Assembly (NCBI GenBank): GCA_963971425.1
Contig: OZ020521.1
Coordinates: 26,552,012-26,616,011, forward strand
Source: Bryoerythrophyllum caledonicum
Taxonomy: Eukaryota; Streptophyta; Bryopsida; Pottiales; Pottiaceae
Length of the DNA stretch: 64,000 nucleotides
Reading direction: 5' to 3'
Position numbers and translations under genes: made by a program. Every line of letters begins with the position of its first letter. Position 1 is the first letter of the stretch. Below, piece by piece: positions 1-11,372 of the stretch. Under the pieces are notes generated by a model that searched no databases, was not told the DNA's origin, and saw only the letters and a program-made list of their open reading frames with translations.

Positions 1-368
1 AGAGAAAGGAAAAACAGACTCCATCGGCAGAAATTAAGCCCAATTTCGTTGAAGAGGAGAGGCCCACTTCCTCGTAACTTCATTAAGATGAGGATTGGTA
101 CCTTCAAAACGGTCGCACGTTCTACAGTGGGCATGAGGGCGAGCTTCTGGGCGAGGCGTAGCAGCCGATTGCGCAGACTAGCATAGTTTCTCATCCCCCT
201 CACAGCTACAAAACCGTCGCCATTCGGTCCCAGCGCTTCCAAACATGCCTCTGCCAGCCTCCAATCCGGCTCCCCTCCGCCCTCGCATCCTGGCTCTCTC
301 ACCGGCACATTAGTCCGCTGCCCGTTCCGCGATTCTGCAAGAAGTTGGTGGTAATCGAGCACAAGCAT
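1..368 (-). CDS. Partial gene: N-terminal exon of a 2OG-Fe(II) oxygenase-like (isopenicillin-N-synthase-like) plant protein
   Basis: The minus strand opens at an ATG (366-368), with an in-frame TAG a few codons upstream, and reads 89 codons to a GT donor (exon 102-368, phase 0). The predicted peptide contains an 'EALGPNGDGFVAV' segment and then a Leu/Arg-rich 'RLLRLAQKLALM' stretch. From memory this resembles the N-terminus of plant 2-oxoglutarate/Fe(II)-dependent oxygenase-superfamily proteins (LGPxGxGxxxVxG, then LLxLAxKLAL). The catalytic HxD...H region would lie in later exons outside the window, so the activity cannot be checked. Bases 1-101 would be intron. It is transcribed in the same direction as the neighbouring RELCH homologue, about 0.7 kb downstream of that gene's stop codon. 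The coding call is fairly firm; the family assignment is moderate. Confidence 0.45.
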   Translation of the reverse strand, partial: MLVLDYHQLLAESRNGQRTNVPVREPGCEGGGEPDWRLAEACLEALGPNGDGFVAVRGMRNYASLRNRLLRLAQKLALMPTVERATVLKVPILILMKLRGSGPLLFNEIGLNFCRWSLFFLS

Positions 369-1079
369 GGTGGATACGAGCCTCTAATCCGGCAAGGCAC
401 TGTCACTCCAACGCATACAACCTCGCTCCCCTTATCTAAGAATATGCAACTGGAAGTCTGGAAGCTTCGGAAATCGACCCAAATTTAGGTTGTCGCCCTC
501 ACAACCAGATCAACCCCACAACTGAACTGAACAGTGCGACTTTCAGTCGACCGATGATGAGAAATCACTACTATAGCACAGATCGCCGTAATCAGTACCA
601 AACGACAGCGAAAGGTCTGACATGTAAACCATATCTTTACACCAGCGAAATGGGAGACTTTTGATACTGACATCGAAGACGACAGCCGCCATGATGGGAC
701 CAGAACATCCTGTAAATTTGATTGTTCAGTGGGCGTGGCGAGAACCATTCCTTTATCATTGGCAAGAAGGTCGGAAAGTGAAGCAATCCCCGAGGATAGC
801 CGAGAGTGTTCCAAGTCGTGTTCAAAGATGGCAATCACGTCCCACCGAAAATCACAATCCTTTACGGAAGATCGCCATGCGGGGTGACGCTGTCTAGCGA
901 GGTGACCCCCTCAAAGAGGAATACACATGGTCCACCATGTGTGCGAACCACTTAATTGCCTAGGAAAGACGGCGTAAATTTGTAGCCAGAGGAGCTCTTG
1001 TAATCAATATCAACACTAGCACTGGAATAATAACAAACCTCTTAAGTGATAGAACAATCTACAATCTTTAAACGAAACT
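369..1079. other. Intergenic: 3' flank of RELCH homologue and 5' flank of the oxygenase-like gene
   Basis: No gene is supported here. Short open frames on both strands (for example 485-838 on minus) lack splice context and any recognisable motif. The stretch must hold the 3' UTR of the gene ending at 1080 and the promoter of the gene starting at 368. Confidence 0.5.
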
Positions 1080-4000
1080 TTACGATCTCCCCCATCCTCG
1101 CATCATCCGTTTGATCCCGCTTTCCTCCGGAGGAGGCGGTGCTGGAGGAGTCTCGATAACAGGAGCCTCCGAAGCCGTTCGGTTCAGGTAACCTGGGTCT
1201 CTTAGATAACCACCTTCTCCAAACAGACTTCCAATGGAGCCACCCACTGCCTTCGTAAGAACCTCTGAGATTCTGATGCCACCCCTGTCTCTCAGTATGA
1301 CCTCCAAAGCCTCCTTATGCGCTGGGTCCAAGGCCTCTACGTCTTTTAGTAGATTCTGGATTGTTGGTACCAGAAGATTGCTTATGCTTGTGGACGATAA
1401 ATCTGGCAGTGAAACAGGGAAAATGAGAACAGCAAATCATTTACTAGACCTCTCTCTCTCTGAGCACTACTGCATTCCAAAATCTCGATCTAACGACAAC
1501 ATAATAATATACCAGATTGTCAATATCCGGCTCATGACTTCTATGAGAAGATCTGATGATAGATAAATGTGACGCCCTCATGTCCACTCTCTTAATCGAG
1601 GGACATACAATTCAAAAACAACCTCGTACCCATTTCATGACTCCAACGACATTTGGCTAAAAAGACAGAATCATACCGGTTGCATCGAGTGCTCGCACTG
1701 CTTCACATATAACGTCAGCCCTCTCACGTCGCCGCGCTAGTTTGGCATTGGGCATTGGTGTACCCGACAATATGACAAGCTTGTTCAGCAAATGTGTGGG
1801 GAGTTAAGTCACTCAAATGGATTCTCGAAACCTATTGAACCAACAAAACTCAGAATAAAAAGGACACTATATCAACAAAATTCCGCTAAAACTGCCGATC
1901 GGAACCACAAGCGATGACAAATTTGCGACATAGAAACACTTTCAGGTGGGCGCAAGGCAGGATTGACATAGGATATAATCTCGCAAGGTTGATGTTGTAA
2001 GTGGGATTGCCACAGATAGGGCACGAATTACCGCCACTGTTGCTTCATGCGACCCATCCTCAAGGAACGAGTCCATTTGCATTTTGACCTTGTCAACCAC
2101 CTGCACTCAGCACAGAAACTCATCTTAGTGACATTTCCCATTGTAGTACGTAATACCATGTCCTTGATGTGCACAGAAATCAAGGTGAAACCCAGTACAC
2201 CGCAGTTATGTCAAACAACACAAAGACTCTGCAATTACTTTTCGCATTGCGTACCTCTTCATCCTTAAAATGCTGTGCTACGGCACCAAACGCTTCGATG
2301 GTGGCGTGCTTGACATCAGCATTTGGATCTGAGCCCAGCGTCACAAGAGCTGGAATGACCTGTTGTGTGGCAGATTTCAAATCTACATTTCCAACCTGTG
2401 GCATACCGGTACATATGTCAGCACTGTGAGTCCGTGGCAGTAAACAACACCACAATAATCGGCGACAGAAAATACTTGTAATATCTATATAAACCAAACG
2501 AAATCCATTTCCCTGCGTTCAAAAACTTGACTACTTTGAATAGATGCATAAATACATTGGTCACTAACCAGCGCTTTGGAAAGTACAGCTGCACTGATTT
2601 TAACATCAGCGTTGGAGTTTACAACGAGCTCCCATAGGACCCCAAGAATAACTGCGTGTTGCTGCTCAAACGTACTGCATCTCAAAACCCAAATCCACAT
2701 GTGCTGGGTAAGTCTATTCCATGCATCAAAGACTATTCTTCAATGCTTACTCATACTGCCCAAAGAAACGCAACTGCATAACATCTCAGAAAGCGTCATA
2801 TGCTCCAGTCCTTCCAAAAACAAAAAACCCGCTAATCTTGGTTATTTGTTGTTTCGATACTAGCACAAACAGGAGCACAATACAAGTATACAAGACTAAA
2901 CAATTACACAATAAAGATTGAAGCTCACTAGATTTATCTCCCCAGTTCTCATACTCATAACAGAAATTTTGTCCAAAGTATGTCAATGATGTCAGAGAGC
3001 ATACCAAAGAAAGCGAACAGAATCAATAAGTTCCGAATCTTTGGTGGGTTTCCAGGCACCAAACTTGAGACTGGACTGCAAGATGAGCTCTCTGAGGTAA
3101 ACAGCCAATTCCTCGGTTCCCATGTTTGGAGCACCCAACACTCCAGCCAAAAGCAGTGGCAACACACACATACTTGCCAGACGCTCCTCCATTGGTGTCT
3201 TTGGCTTGAACCCTACACATGCCAGATAACCTGTCCTTTACGCAGAGTACTTCCCCATACTTTTGAATTTGTCACAATAAAGAGGAAGACGCACATCGCA
3301 CAAAGCAAATAGCGGTGCTCAGGAAATGAATGCAGCTTTCAAAACTCCTAATTGCAAATAGCATCGATTGTTCATCTCAAGAATGAGAAGAATAAGATCT
3401 TCCGCACAAAAGCTAGCGGGATGATGGTAGAAAAATCCAAAGAGTTACAGACAATCAGATTTCATTTCTCAACATCCTGTAATCCACGGTAGATCATGTA
3501 CCTTTGACGCGGTTGGCGAATCTGAATGACATGTGCGCATCATCAAAGTCGTCACCATTGGCAGACCGAAATATCGGCAGCATAACCAGGGTGAGAAAAT
3601 TGCCACCAAAACACTCACTAATCCTTAGAAGAACCTGCATGTAATAGGAAAAGTCAAACCATGATAAAGGTCCAAAAGATTTACATAATTCATTTACAAA
3701 GTCAAGATGCAAACTCAATCAAGCCAAATTTGGCTGCAAACCTTCCTCAATCAGCAACTCAAATACCTTGCAGAGGCTTGTGCGAAGGCCTTCCTCTCGA
3801 GGAGGAAGCATACGCGCAAGCTGGAGAACTGTCTGTAAACAGTCTGTAACTAGCCAATCGAATGCTGGCCAATCCATGTTAGATCTGGAGCACCGATCCC
3901 ACAGAGTACAAAATTAACCCAAAAAAGCAAGAAAAGATCATAAATGTAATGGTGAAAAAATGGGACAGAGAAGATTAATATTGCAGAGTTCTTGGAGGTC

Positions 4001-7000
4001 TGAATGGTCTGAAGCATTAAAGGTACGCGTAAACTTGAATGCTTACCCAACGTACGCCTTGACAACGTCTAGCGAGAAGAAGGCTTCACCTTCCACTGCG
4101 TTAGGTGTTCTACTGAGTGGACATGACTCAACAGCAGCTTCATGCACTTCTGGAAGTAGCTGGATAAGCAAGCGAAGCAAGACACCGATATTCCACCGTT
4201 CTCTCTCTCCCAGAGTACGAAGCTGTGCCTCTGCAGTACCTTCAACTCCTGATACGGGTGGACATCGCTGCAGAGTCGGAACGATGTGATTATTACGACT
4301 AATAAATGACAGCCGCATTGACAATCGTGGAACTAAGATGTTGTGAGTTTAGGGTTCACCTGAGCAGCCATTATGAGCCTCGAGAGGACTCCCTTATAAA
4401 CTTGAGAGAGGGATTGGTTTTCGCGTTTTTTCCACGCCAGTAATGCAGGAACAAGCTCTCTCAATGCTGTGTCAACAACAGGGCCCATAGGGTCGCAAAC
4501 CAAGGCAAACATTAAGTCCTCGACCTGTCATTGTGCAAAACATCACTGTCAATACCATCAACAAGGACGACAAGTCAATAACAAACACTTACATATATGT
4601 GTCTGTACGAGTAAGTCTGTATCTAAAACATCGAAAGAGCTCCCTGCTTCTCTGCTGGCACTTGCAAAGCTAAAGAAGAGAAGAGAATGAAAATCAGAAG
4701 TGAACCAATAAATAAACTACATTTTAAAAAAAATAGTAGCATCTCTCTTCAAGATTATCACTTAAACATCAGCGTGAGAAATGATGATGACACTTACGAA
4801 AGTGGCAAATAAATACGAAAGAGGACTATCATCGAAGAATTAGGGGGCTAAATCAGATCACGGACGACACTTCAGATATGGTATATGTACGTTCCAGCAA
4901 GACTGACAAAAATCATTTAAAAATGACTGAGTGACTAAAAGTAAAGCAGCTACAGCCGACGACCGCATATCCTACTGGATTGATTAATAAACGACCCCAT
5001 ATCCTAATGAATTGATGAAAAACGACCTCATATCCTACTTCTTTCAACAAGTAAACCACCTCATATCCTACTTCGTTCAACAAGTAAACAACCTCATATC
5101 CTAGGAGAATAATTGAGAAAACGACGCTCACGCCCGCATTTCAAGGATGACCACAATTTGCTGAGCCGAACAGGACCCTCAGTAATATCTCCAATACTTT
5201 CAAGCTTATGTAGCAGTCGACTGATAAAAAACTCTGACGTTCTGAATAGAAGGGGTCACTAAGTATCGTTGTTCCACATGACACAGAAAGGTATCCACTA
5301 AAACTCTACAGGAACCCAAACTACAGTGCTTACTTTGTGCCCCCAGCGAGCCAGGAGGTCAAAATGCAGCTCCGTAGATTGGCCCCATGGCAAGGCTGAC
5401 CTTGGAATACTTGTCCATGTTGGAGAAGAGAGGCAGCAGGGTGGCCAAATTATAAGCTGCAGCTTCCCGCACTACCGAAGCCGGATCGCCGACTAATTGC
5501 TCTATGATCGATAAGATGAGAGATGTTCGCATTTCGGATCCCACTAGCTGGCCCAACTCCCCACATGATTGCGCTACCAGCAGTCTCCGTTCCTCATATT
5601 TGTGGTCAATCTGTCGGCAACCCGTCGTGTAGTCAGAACCCAGTGCACAGAAGGTACTAACGTACCAACAGTTCGTAACATTAGCAGGTGCTTGATAATC
5701 CAGAAGGGAAGCAACAATTTGCTAAACCCCAATTCTAGCCAAAAATGGAGGCTGGGGTACATACCTGCTCCCAGCATTGCGGTAGTAACTCTGTTTCTGT
5801 CCGCAATTGACCAACATTCTTGGAAAGCTCTACACAGGCCTGAAATACAACACAATATTTTTCAGTTTCTACTGCATTTAACAGAGAGTATTACATGTCT
5901 ACATTTCTCAGCCTCAAAAATCAGTACAATATACTAAAATATTTTATATATGAAGCACATCGCTGAACAAATGAACAAAGCTTTACTTAGATTATAACAA
6001 GAGCCACAAAGGTCAAAACAAAGAAGGATCATGCCTGAATCAGAACAGGATCGTGACAAGGCATAAAGCACTAGACTGTGAATATTTGAAAGCTTAAAAG
6101 CGAGGAACGCTCACTGCTGCTGATTGTCAATTCTGCCTGCACCAAAGATATAACAACAATAATGCACGGCGATTTCTACTTACATCCATAATAAGACGCC
6201 GTTGTTCTTCATCCGGTCGCTTGATCAAATTGAAGAGGAGGTGCGTAAGCGAATCTCGGACCGTGCTCTCCGGATGCCTCTCAATAGCACACATAATCAG
6301 TGGCAGTAACTCCTGCAGACATGAATGGAACGTCAACCTCGAATTTAATATAACAGTGTAAGGCTAAGTGATTAGCAATATGAACGAAAGCAACTAGAAA
6401 GAGAATATATCATAGTTATCATCGTTTAAAGAAAGGGTAAAGATAAAAACCTCTCTGTGGTTAATAAGCACATAAGGGACTATTTTAGGCAAAGCATCTG
6501 CCAACATCTGCACAGTTTCAACTTCCTGCTGACAAAGAAGACACAAAGTTAGCTGAGCAACCTTTGTCTCCAGTTCAACCGAATGTGCAGAACCACCGAT
6601 GGCTATATCCAGCAAATTTCTACCCACGACTGACATGATGAAAAGAATAACAGCCCCAGCATATGAAGCGTAACAACATAGAACCAAGGAGCATACTGGT
6701 TCGTATTCATTCTCAGACTCTCTCAAGCTTACATGTATGTTAGCAGAATCCCTACTGTCATGTCCGCCTGATGTCATAGGCCCATTGCCACCTATCAGAA
6801 TCGTACTGTTATCTAATATAACAGCTAATATATCTTCCACAAAGCTGAAGTCCTCATTCGCATCAGCACTTTGAATGGGTGATATCTTCATCTTCCCAAC
6901 TGCTGTCGCATCATCCTTCAACACCAGAGTTCGAGCTTCGGATTTCGAAGCTGCCTCTGGGTGCGTCACTGCTGCATTTGAAGTGGAGTCAAGCTGTACA

Positions 7001-10000
7001 GATGTTGAATCTGTCTCTGACATTCCTACCGCTGCACTTGAATTGGACTCCAGCTGTGCAACTGTTGCCCCTGCCTCTATGTTGTGCGTACTTCTAGGCG
7101 TCCTATTTGCAATCAAACTCTCTAGCTCCAACTTCAATAAAGTAATCTCAGCTCTGGACTCATTTAGAAGCCTAGTTGAAGTCTCTATAGTCTCCTTCAT
7201 CTGCTGAGCCTATCAGAAGAGAGAAGAAAATCAGCAAGCTCCTGTGACACCTCAACTGCAAAAACATTCAAAGGAACGAAAGCATGACCAAAAACTCAGT
7301 TAACCGATCTATTGTGCTACAGATCGAGAAACAAAACCCCTCCTAATATGACCGAGAGATATGACGAATCTGGAATGCACCGTGAGAATAAGATAAAATG
7401 CCTCGCATGTTTGAGAAATAATACGTATCAATGGTCTAGGCAAAGCACAAATACTCACCTGATTCTCCCTCTCTTTCACATTTTTTCTAAGTGTCTCCAC
7501 ACTTTTGACCAAAGAAAACTTCTCGATTTCAAGGGCTTCCTTGTCTTCAAGAAAAATATCTCTCTCCTTTACAAGTGCCTCTCTATCCTGAAATTCACAA
7601 AATAACAGAGACGGGAACATCTTTGCATATAAGCTTGTTTGCAAACGACGAAAGTATCATAGAAAGGAGATGTGTAAAACATAGACTAGCATTCCCTCAT
7701 AAAATGCTAAGGATATGTCAACACACCTGTACCGCTTCAACCGTGGAACAAAGAAATGCATGATAGTAACGACGAAGAGCATCAGGAACATGTGCTGCAG
7801 TATCAGGCCAGTCGTCCAAATCAAGGTTCACCTGCAAAAAATTTGCAATGATTTAAAGCAGTTTGCAAACCTTTCATATACAATCTGACGATGTCAAACG
7901 CTCACAAGAAAAAAAGAATAGACGCTGATTTTCCAAGGCCGCATTCAAAAATACAAATTTGCACGTAGTATCTTCTGAAAGATGAGATTTACTAGAATTG
8001 TACTTCTTCCTACTCTCACTCTTCTCCTGCTTAAGACAGCGACTGAAAACATAACCACAAATTCTGAAGAACCAACGTCTGAGGAGATAGATCTTACACG
8101 TTACTACTGCTGTGTTTATCTCTTGCGGAAAGTACGGAAGACAAGTACCATGCTTGAAAACAGCCATCTCATGCTATCTTACTTAGTTCCGTTCATTGTG
8201 ATAACACAATACTATGGAGACACGTCATATATTGGACGCGGACTTCGAAAAACCTGCTCCTCGGACCAAATTATATCAAAGCTGAATTTCAAGCCCTATT
8301 CAGTACCTCCTCCTGAAAAGTCATTGCAGAAATCTTGTAGCCGGCAACCATCAGATATTCCTTAACTGCACAATTTAAATCCAATCTCTCCTTCTCGCCA
8401 AGTTTCCCAAGCACCTTTACATTCCCGTTACTTGTCAACAGCTTCCCACCGTTTGTTTCCAAGTCCGTCAAACTAACGTCTGCCAACACGAGCCAAAATG
8501 TTAGTAGCTGAGATCTTTTAAAGGAATGTTAAAAAGTGTTGGAAAAGAAAAGGTGTTATGAAAGGTAAATCCGGGAAGAGAGAATTATATAAATAATGTG
8601 ACACGTTGCGTCCTTGTAAGAATGGAAAAACACACTTGAATTCAAAACCAGCTAGTGGAGAGGCACACACTGGGCTCAGACAAGTCTTCAGCAACTTCCA
8701 CATGAACCGCTAATTTCTCCTGTAAGCTCCTTATGTCCTCTCGAGCAAGGCGTAGTTCATATTCACATACAGCGGCTTTTTCAGCGGTCAACTCTTTCTC
8801 TTCGGCAAGCTGTACAGCATCAATACCTGAATGCACACACAGGATTGGAATTGAGTACGAGGAAGGTATTCGTGACATGAGCGGCCTAAATCGGTAACCA
8901 AGTTTCGACAAACTTCCATAGAAAGAATTTGCATGACAATATAAAACTTCCCTTCACGAACAACTGATCGGAGAGTTGTGATTTATCACAAAGTGCTCCG
9001 GGGCAGAGGACAAGCACTTATACAGTAGAGCCGCACTCGAGAAGACTGATCAGAGTAACAAAAGCAATAAAACCTACGAGGACCACAAGCTTGAAAATAA
9101 AAACCATCACATACACGACGCACATTATCTCCCAAGGGATCCTCAAGCATCGAGTGCCCGAACCACAGAAGCCTTGAACAAAGGATTGAGTGAAAGCACG
9201 AAGCGCATAAATTTTCTGAGTCATCCGGTTCTTGAACAGGCTGTGTTAACAAGAGTCAACACCATCACCAACATCGAGTACCGTGATGCTCCTACTATTT
9301 CTGGATGGGAGCTTATAAATGAACCGCAATGCACATCTGATCCATCAGGCACGAAACTGATGGTTTGTGCCACTGATTCCTTGCTACAGCAATATTCTTT
9401 TTGCCAAATAGAATTTAACTCGATTCTAACTCTGGAAAGCCCTAAGTCTAGTGCAATCTTCTAATCAATGCACGCAACATGGAGATTCGTCCAAACGAAT
9501 CAAAGGAAAGGGAATGATTCAATATTCCCGGAATACAATTCTAAGCGCGGTTGTGCACAGCTCAAGGGATTAGAACCTCCACAATCTCTCAAACAGAAAG
9601 AACCTCCGCCAGAATCGAAAACACAAGCTCTGTGCATCATCATCACCGACATCATCATCGCAGGCAAAAAAAATTAGATCCTCCTCATCCCAAACCCCAG
9701 CGACGATGGCAATCCGAGCCTTGAGAAGCAAAATGGATCAGGTTTTTGACAGAACTCTTCGATACTAACGTTAAAAGCACAGAATAATATCAAATTCTGT
9801 GAAAAGCCCTAGGTCGAATGCAATCAAAGCACGTAAGTTGGATATTCGTCCAAAACAAAGGAAAGAAAATGAGACATGATACCCGGAACATGATTTCTAA
9901 GCGCGATCAGGGTTTAGAACCTCTCCCGAACAGGAAAAACCTCAACACAGACAGATTCTCCTAATCGAAAACCCCAGGCACAGTGTCGAACCTTGTAAGG

Positions 10001-10253
10001 CCTGCATTTTGGCGAGCTCGTCGGGCGGGAAGAGGTCGGAATTGGCGAAGAAGAGCTGCAATTTGGTGGCCGATTCGACGAGGCCGTCCTCCTGAAGCTC
10101 GTGCAGGAGCTCAAAGGCCGTGAGCAGGTAGTTCTCCTGCAGAAGGAAGTCGATGCAGGCCTTGCGGCGCATTTCCTTGGTGACGGCGCCATCCCCGATC
10201 GCCTGGCTGCTAGGAGAGGAGAAGGAGGTGCGAGCCGAAGTTGCCATGGCCAT
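1080..10253 (-). CDS. RELCH (KIAA1468) homologue: LisH, coiled-coil and HEAT-repeat protein, 19 exons
   Basis: Exons: 9992-10253, 8671-8826, 8307-8479, 7727-7831, 7459-7587, 6451-7209, 6184-6312, 5765-5839, 5401-5610, 4360-4524, 4047-4267, 3767-3884, 3502-3634, 3005-3212, 2569-2674, 2255-2395, 1977-2100, 1677-1793, 1080-1402. They total 3,654 bases (1,217 residues plus stop), in frame throughout, close to the roughly 1,180 residues I recall for the Arabidopsis relative. The start ATG follows an in-frame TAG. A LisH motif (residues about 30-60, '[18 protein letters not shown]') is followed by coiled coil, a variable low-complexity part in exon 6, then HEAT-type helices ('[20 protein letters not shown]', 'LGERERWNI', '[12 protein letters not shown]'). 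The animal protein binds Rab11 and OSBP and links recycling endosomes to the trans-Golgi for sterol transfer; the plant role is inferred. Exon 6 includes a hydrophobic stretch near 6635-6700 that looks intron-like, but removing it breaks the frame. Confidence 0.9.
1794..1976 (-). other. U12-type AT-AC intron in the RELCH homologue
   Basis: The reading frame of the flanking exons (…LRDY / LLNKLV…) can be joined only if this 183-base intron starts ATATCCTAT and ends CCCACAC. No GT-AG pair works. The donor matches the minor-spliceosome consensus ATATCCTT closely. A branch-site-like ACTTAAC has its branch A at 1804-1805, about 10 bases before the acceptor, the expected U12 spacing. The restored residues match the RELCH family across the junction. 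Confidence 0.82.
9225..9356 (+). pseudogene. GH5 endo-beta-1,4-mannanase gene fragment inside RELCH intron 1
   Basis: On the strand opposite the host gene, about 44 codons read '[19 protein letters not shown]', then '[15 protein letters not shown]'. This is characteristic of plant family-5 mannan endo-beta-mannosidases, including the catalytic acid/base Glu of the Asn-Glu-Pro motif. A possible vestigial splice acceptor (…AACAG) precedes it at about 9238. Nothing before or after continues the enzyme, so it is a scrap of about one exon and cannot encode an enzyme. It was probably captured or transposed into the intron. Confidence 0.65.
9430..9940. repeat. Diverged direct duplication in RELCH intron 1
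   Basis: A segment of about 130-150 bases occurs twice, near 9430-9580 and 9800-9935. Shared strings include 'ATTCGTCCAAA', 'TTCTAAGCGCG' and 'TTTAGAACCTC' or 'ATTAGAACCTC', each preceded by 'AAAGCCCTA'. The second copy abuts exon 1. Confidence 0.6.
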
Positions 10254-11372
10254 GACCGCCTGCTACCATAGCAATGAACGACTGCGCTTCTGCCGTTGTC
10301 TCTCTCAAAACAACTTCGTCCTTCATCGAAGTAGGCAAAGTTCTTACTTCCCTCGAACCGCGCCGGGCGACCCTCTCGCTGACCCTGTTCAGCCAATTCC
10401 AAATTTCATCCATCCAAGAAATCGCCCGTCAATCATCTAGAAAGCGTGTATTCATCCATCCACAGGAGCCAAATCGACAGATTCCAGAAGATGAAGGCGA
10501 ATCTACGCTGTGGCCATCTCCAAATCAGCCCGAGTGGAACACCCGCCCTTTCTGCGGGCCCCACCGAACCATTGCTATCGGATCCCAAATCTACACGCTT
10601 CGAACACCCTGGGGCCCACCCAAGGCAAACAAGCAAGCTAGCAAGCAAGCAACCCCGCCTGCATCATCTCCATCCCCAATATCCCACCTGGATCCACTCT
10701 TAATTGCACCTCAAGGTCTCAAAATCTCATTTCTCATGCTCAATTGTGGCAACAGTTGGTACCCTTAGTGGTGTAGCTAGTGCTGGACGCGATCCGGAGC
10801 TCATATTGGTGTTGTGAGCTTTGAGAGTGTGTTTTGTGGTATGGTGATTATGTGATTGTTGTTGGTTGTTTTGGTCTGTTGTAGAGACGATGATCGTGAG
10901 CTTGCTGCTGTTGTGATGGTGGCAATTGTTATCCACCCGATTGTTGCGGGGAATGGATTTTGGTTTGTTTGGATGTTTGGTCTAAGAGTGATGCTAAATG
11001 CAGAAGAAGCATGTGAATGTTGTGGCTTGGTTTAGTCAGTTTTCGACACGATCGTCAGCTCACTCTATTGTTGCTGTGATGGTGGTGATGTTTTCTTTTG
11101 ATGATTGAATTCTGGTTTGTATTGAGGGGTTGAAGTTTGATAGTTGAAAGGATCGTGACCAGATATGAATTCGAGCTCACTCTCTCGTTGTTGTCGTGGT
11201 GGTGTTTTTTTTGTCTTTTTTTTGCCTTGGATGGGTTAATTCTGGTGCCCAGAGTAGAATACGTACGTGCCTGCTGTTGAGGGTTAATTTTGATCAGTTG
11301 TGAGTTTGGGATCATGGATTTTTGTTGTGGTGGTGTTGATTGGATTGTTTGATGTAGGGGTAGGTGGCAACA
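10254..11372. promoter_or_regulatory. Divergent intergenic region between RELCH homologue (-) and GH123-like gene (+)
   Basis: The two host genes are transcribed away from each other across about 1.1 kb, so both 5' leaders and promoters lie here. The half nearer the GH123-like gene (10770-11360) is T/G-rich and holds three degenerate copies of a GATCGTGAGC...GTTGTGATGGTGG-like segment near 10885, 11050 and 11155. It ends with a pyrimidine-poor …GATGTAG that could be the acceptor of a 5'-UTR intron. I see no clear TATA box. Confidence 0.45.
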
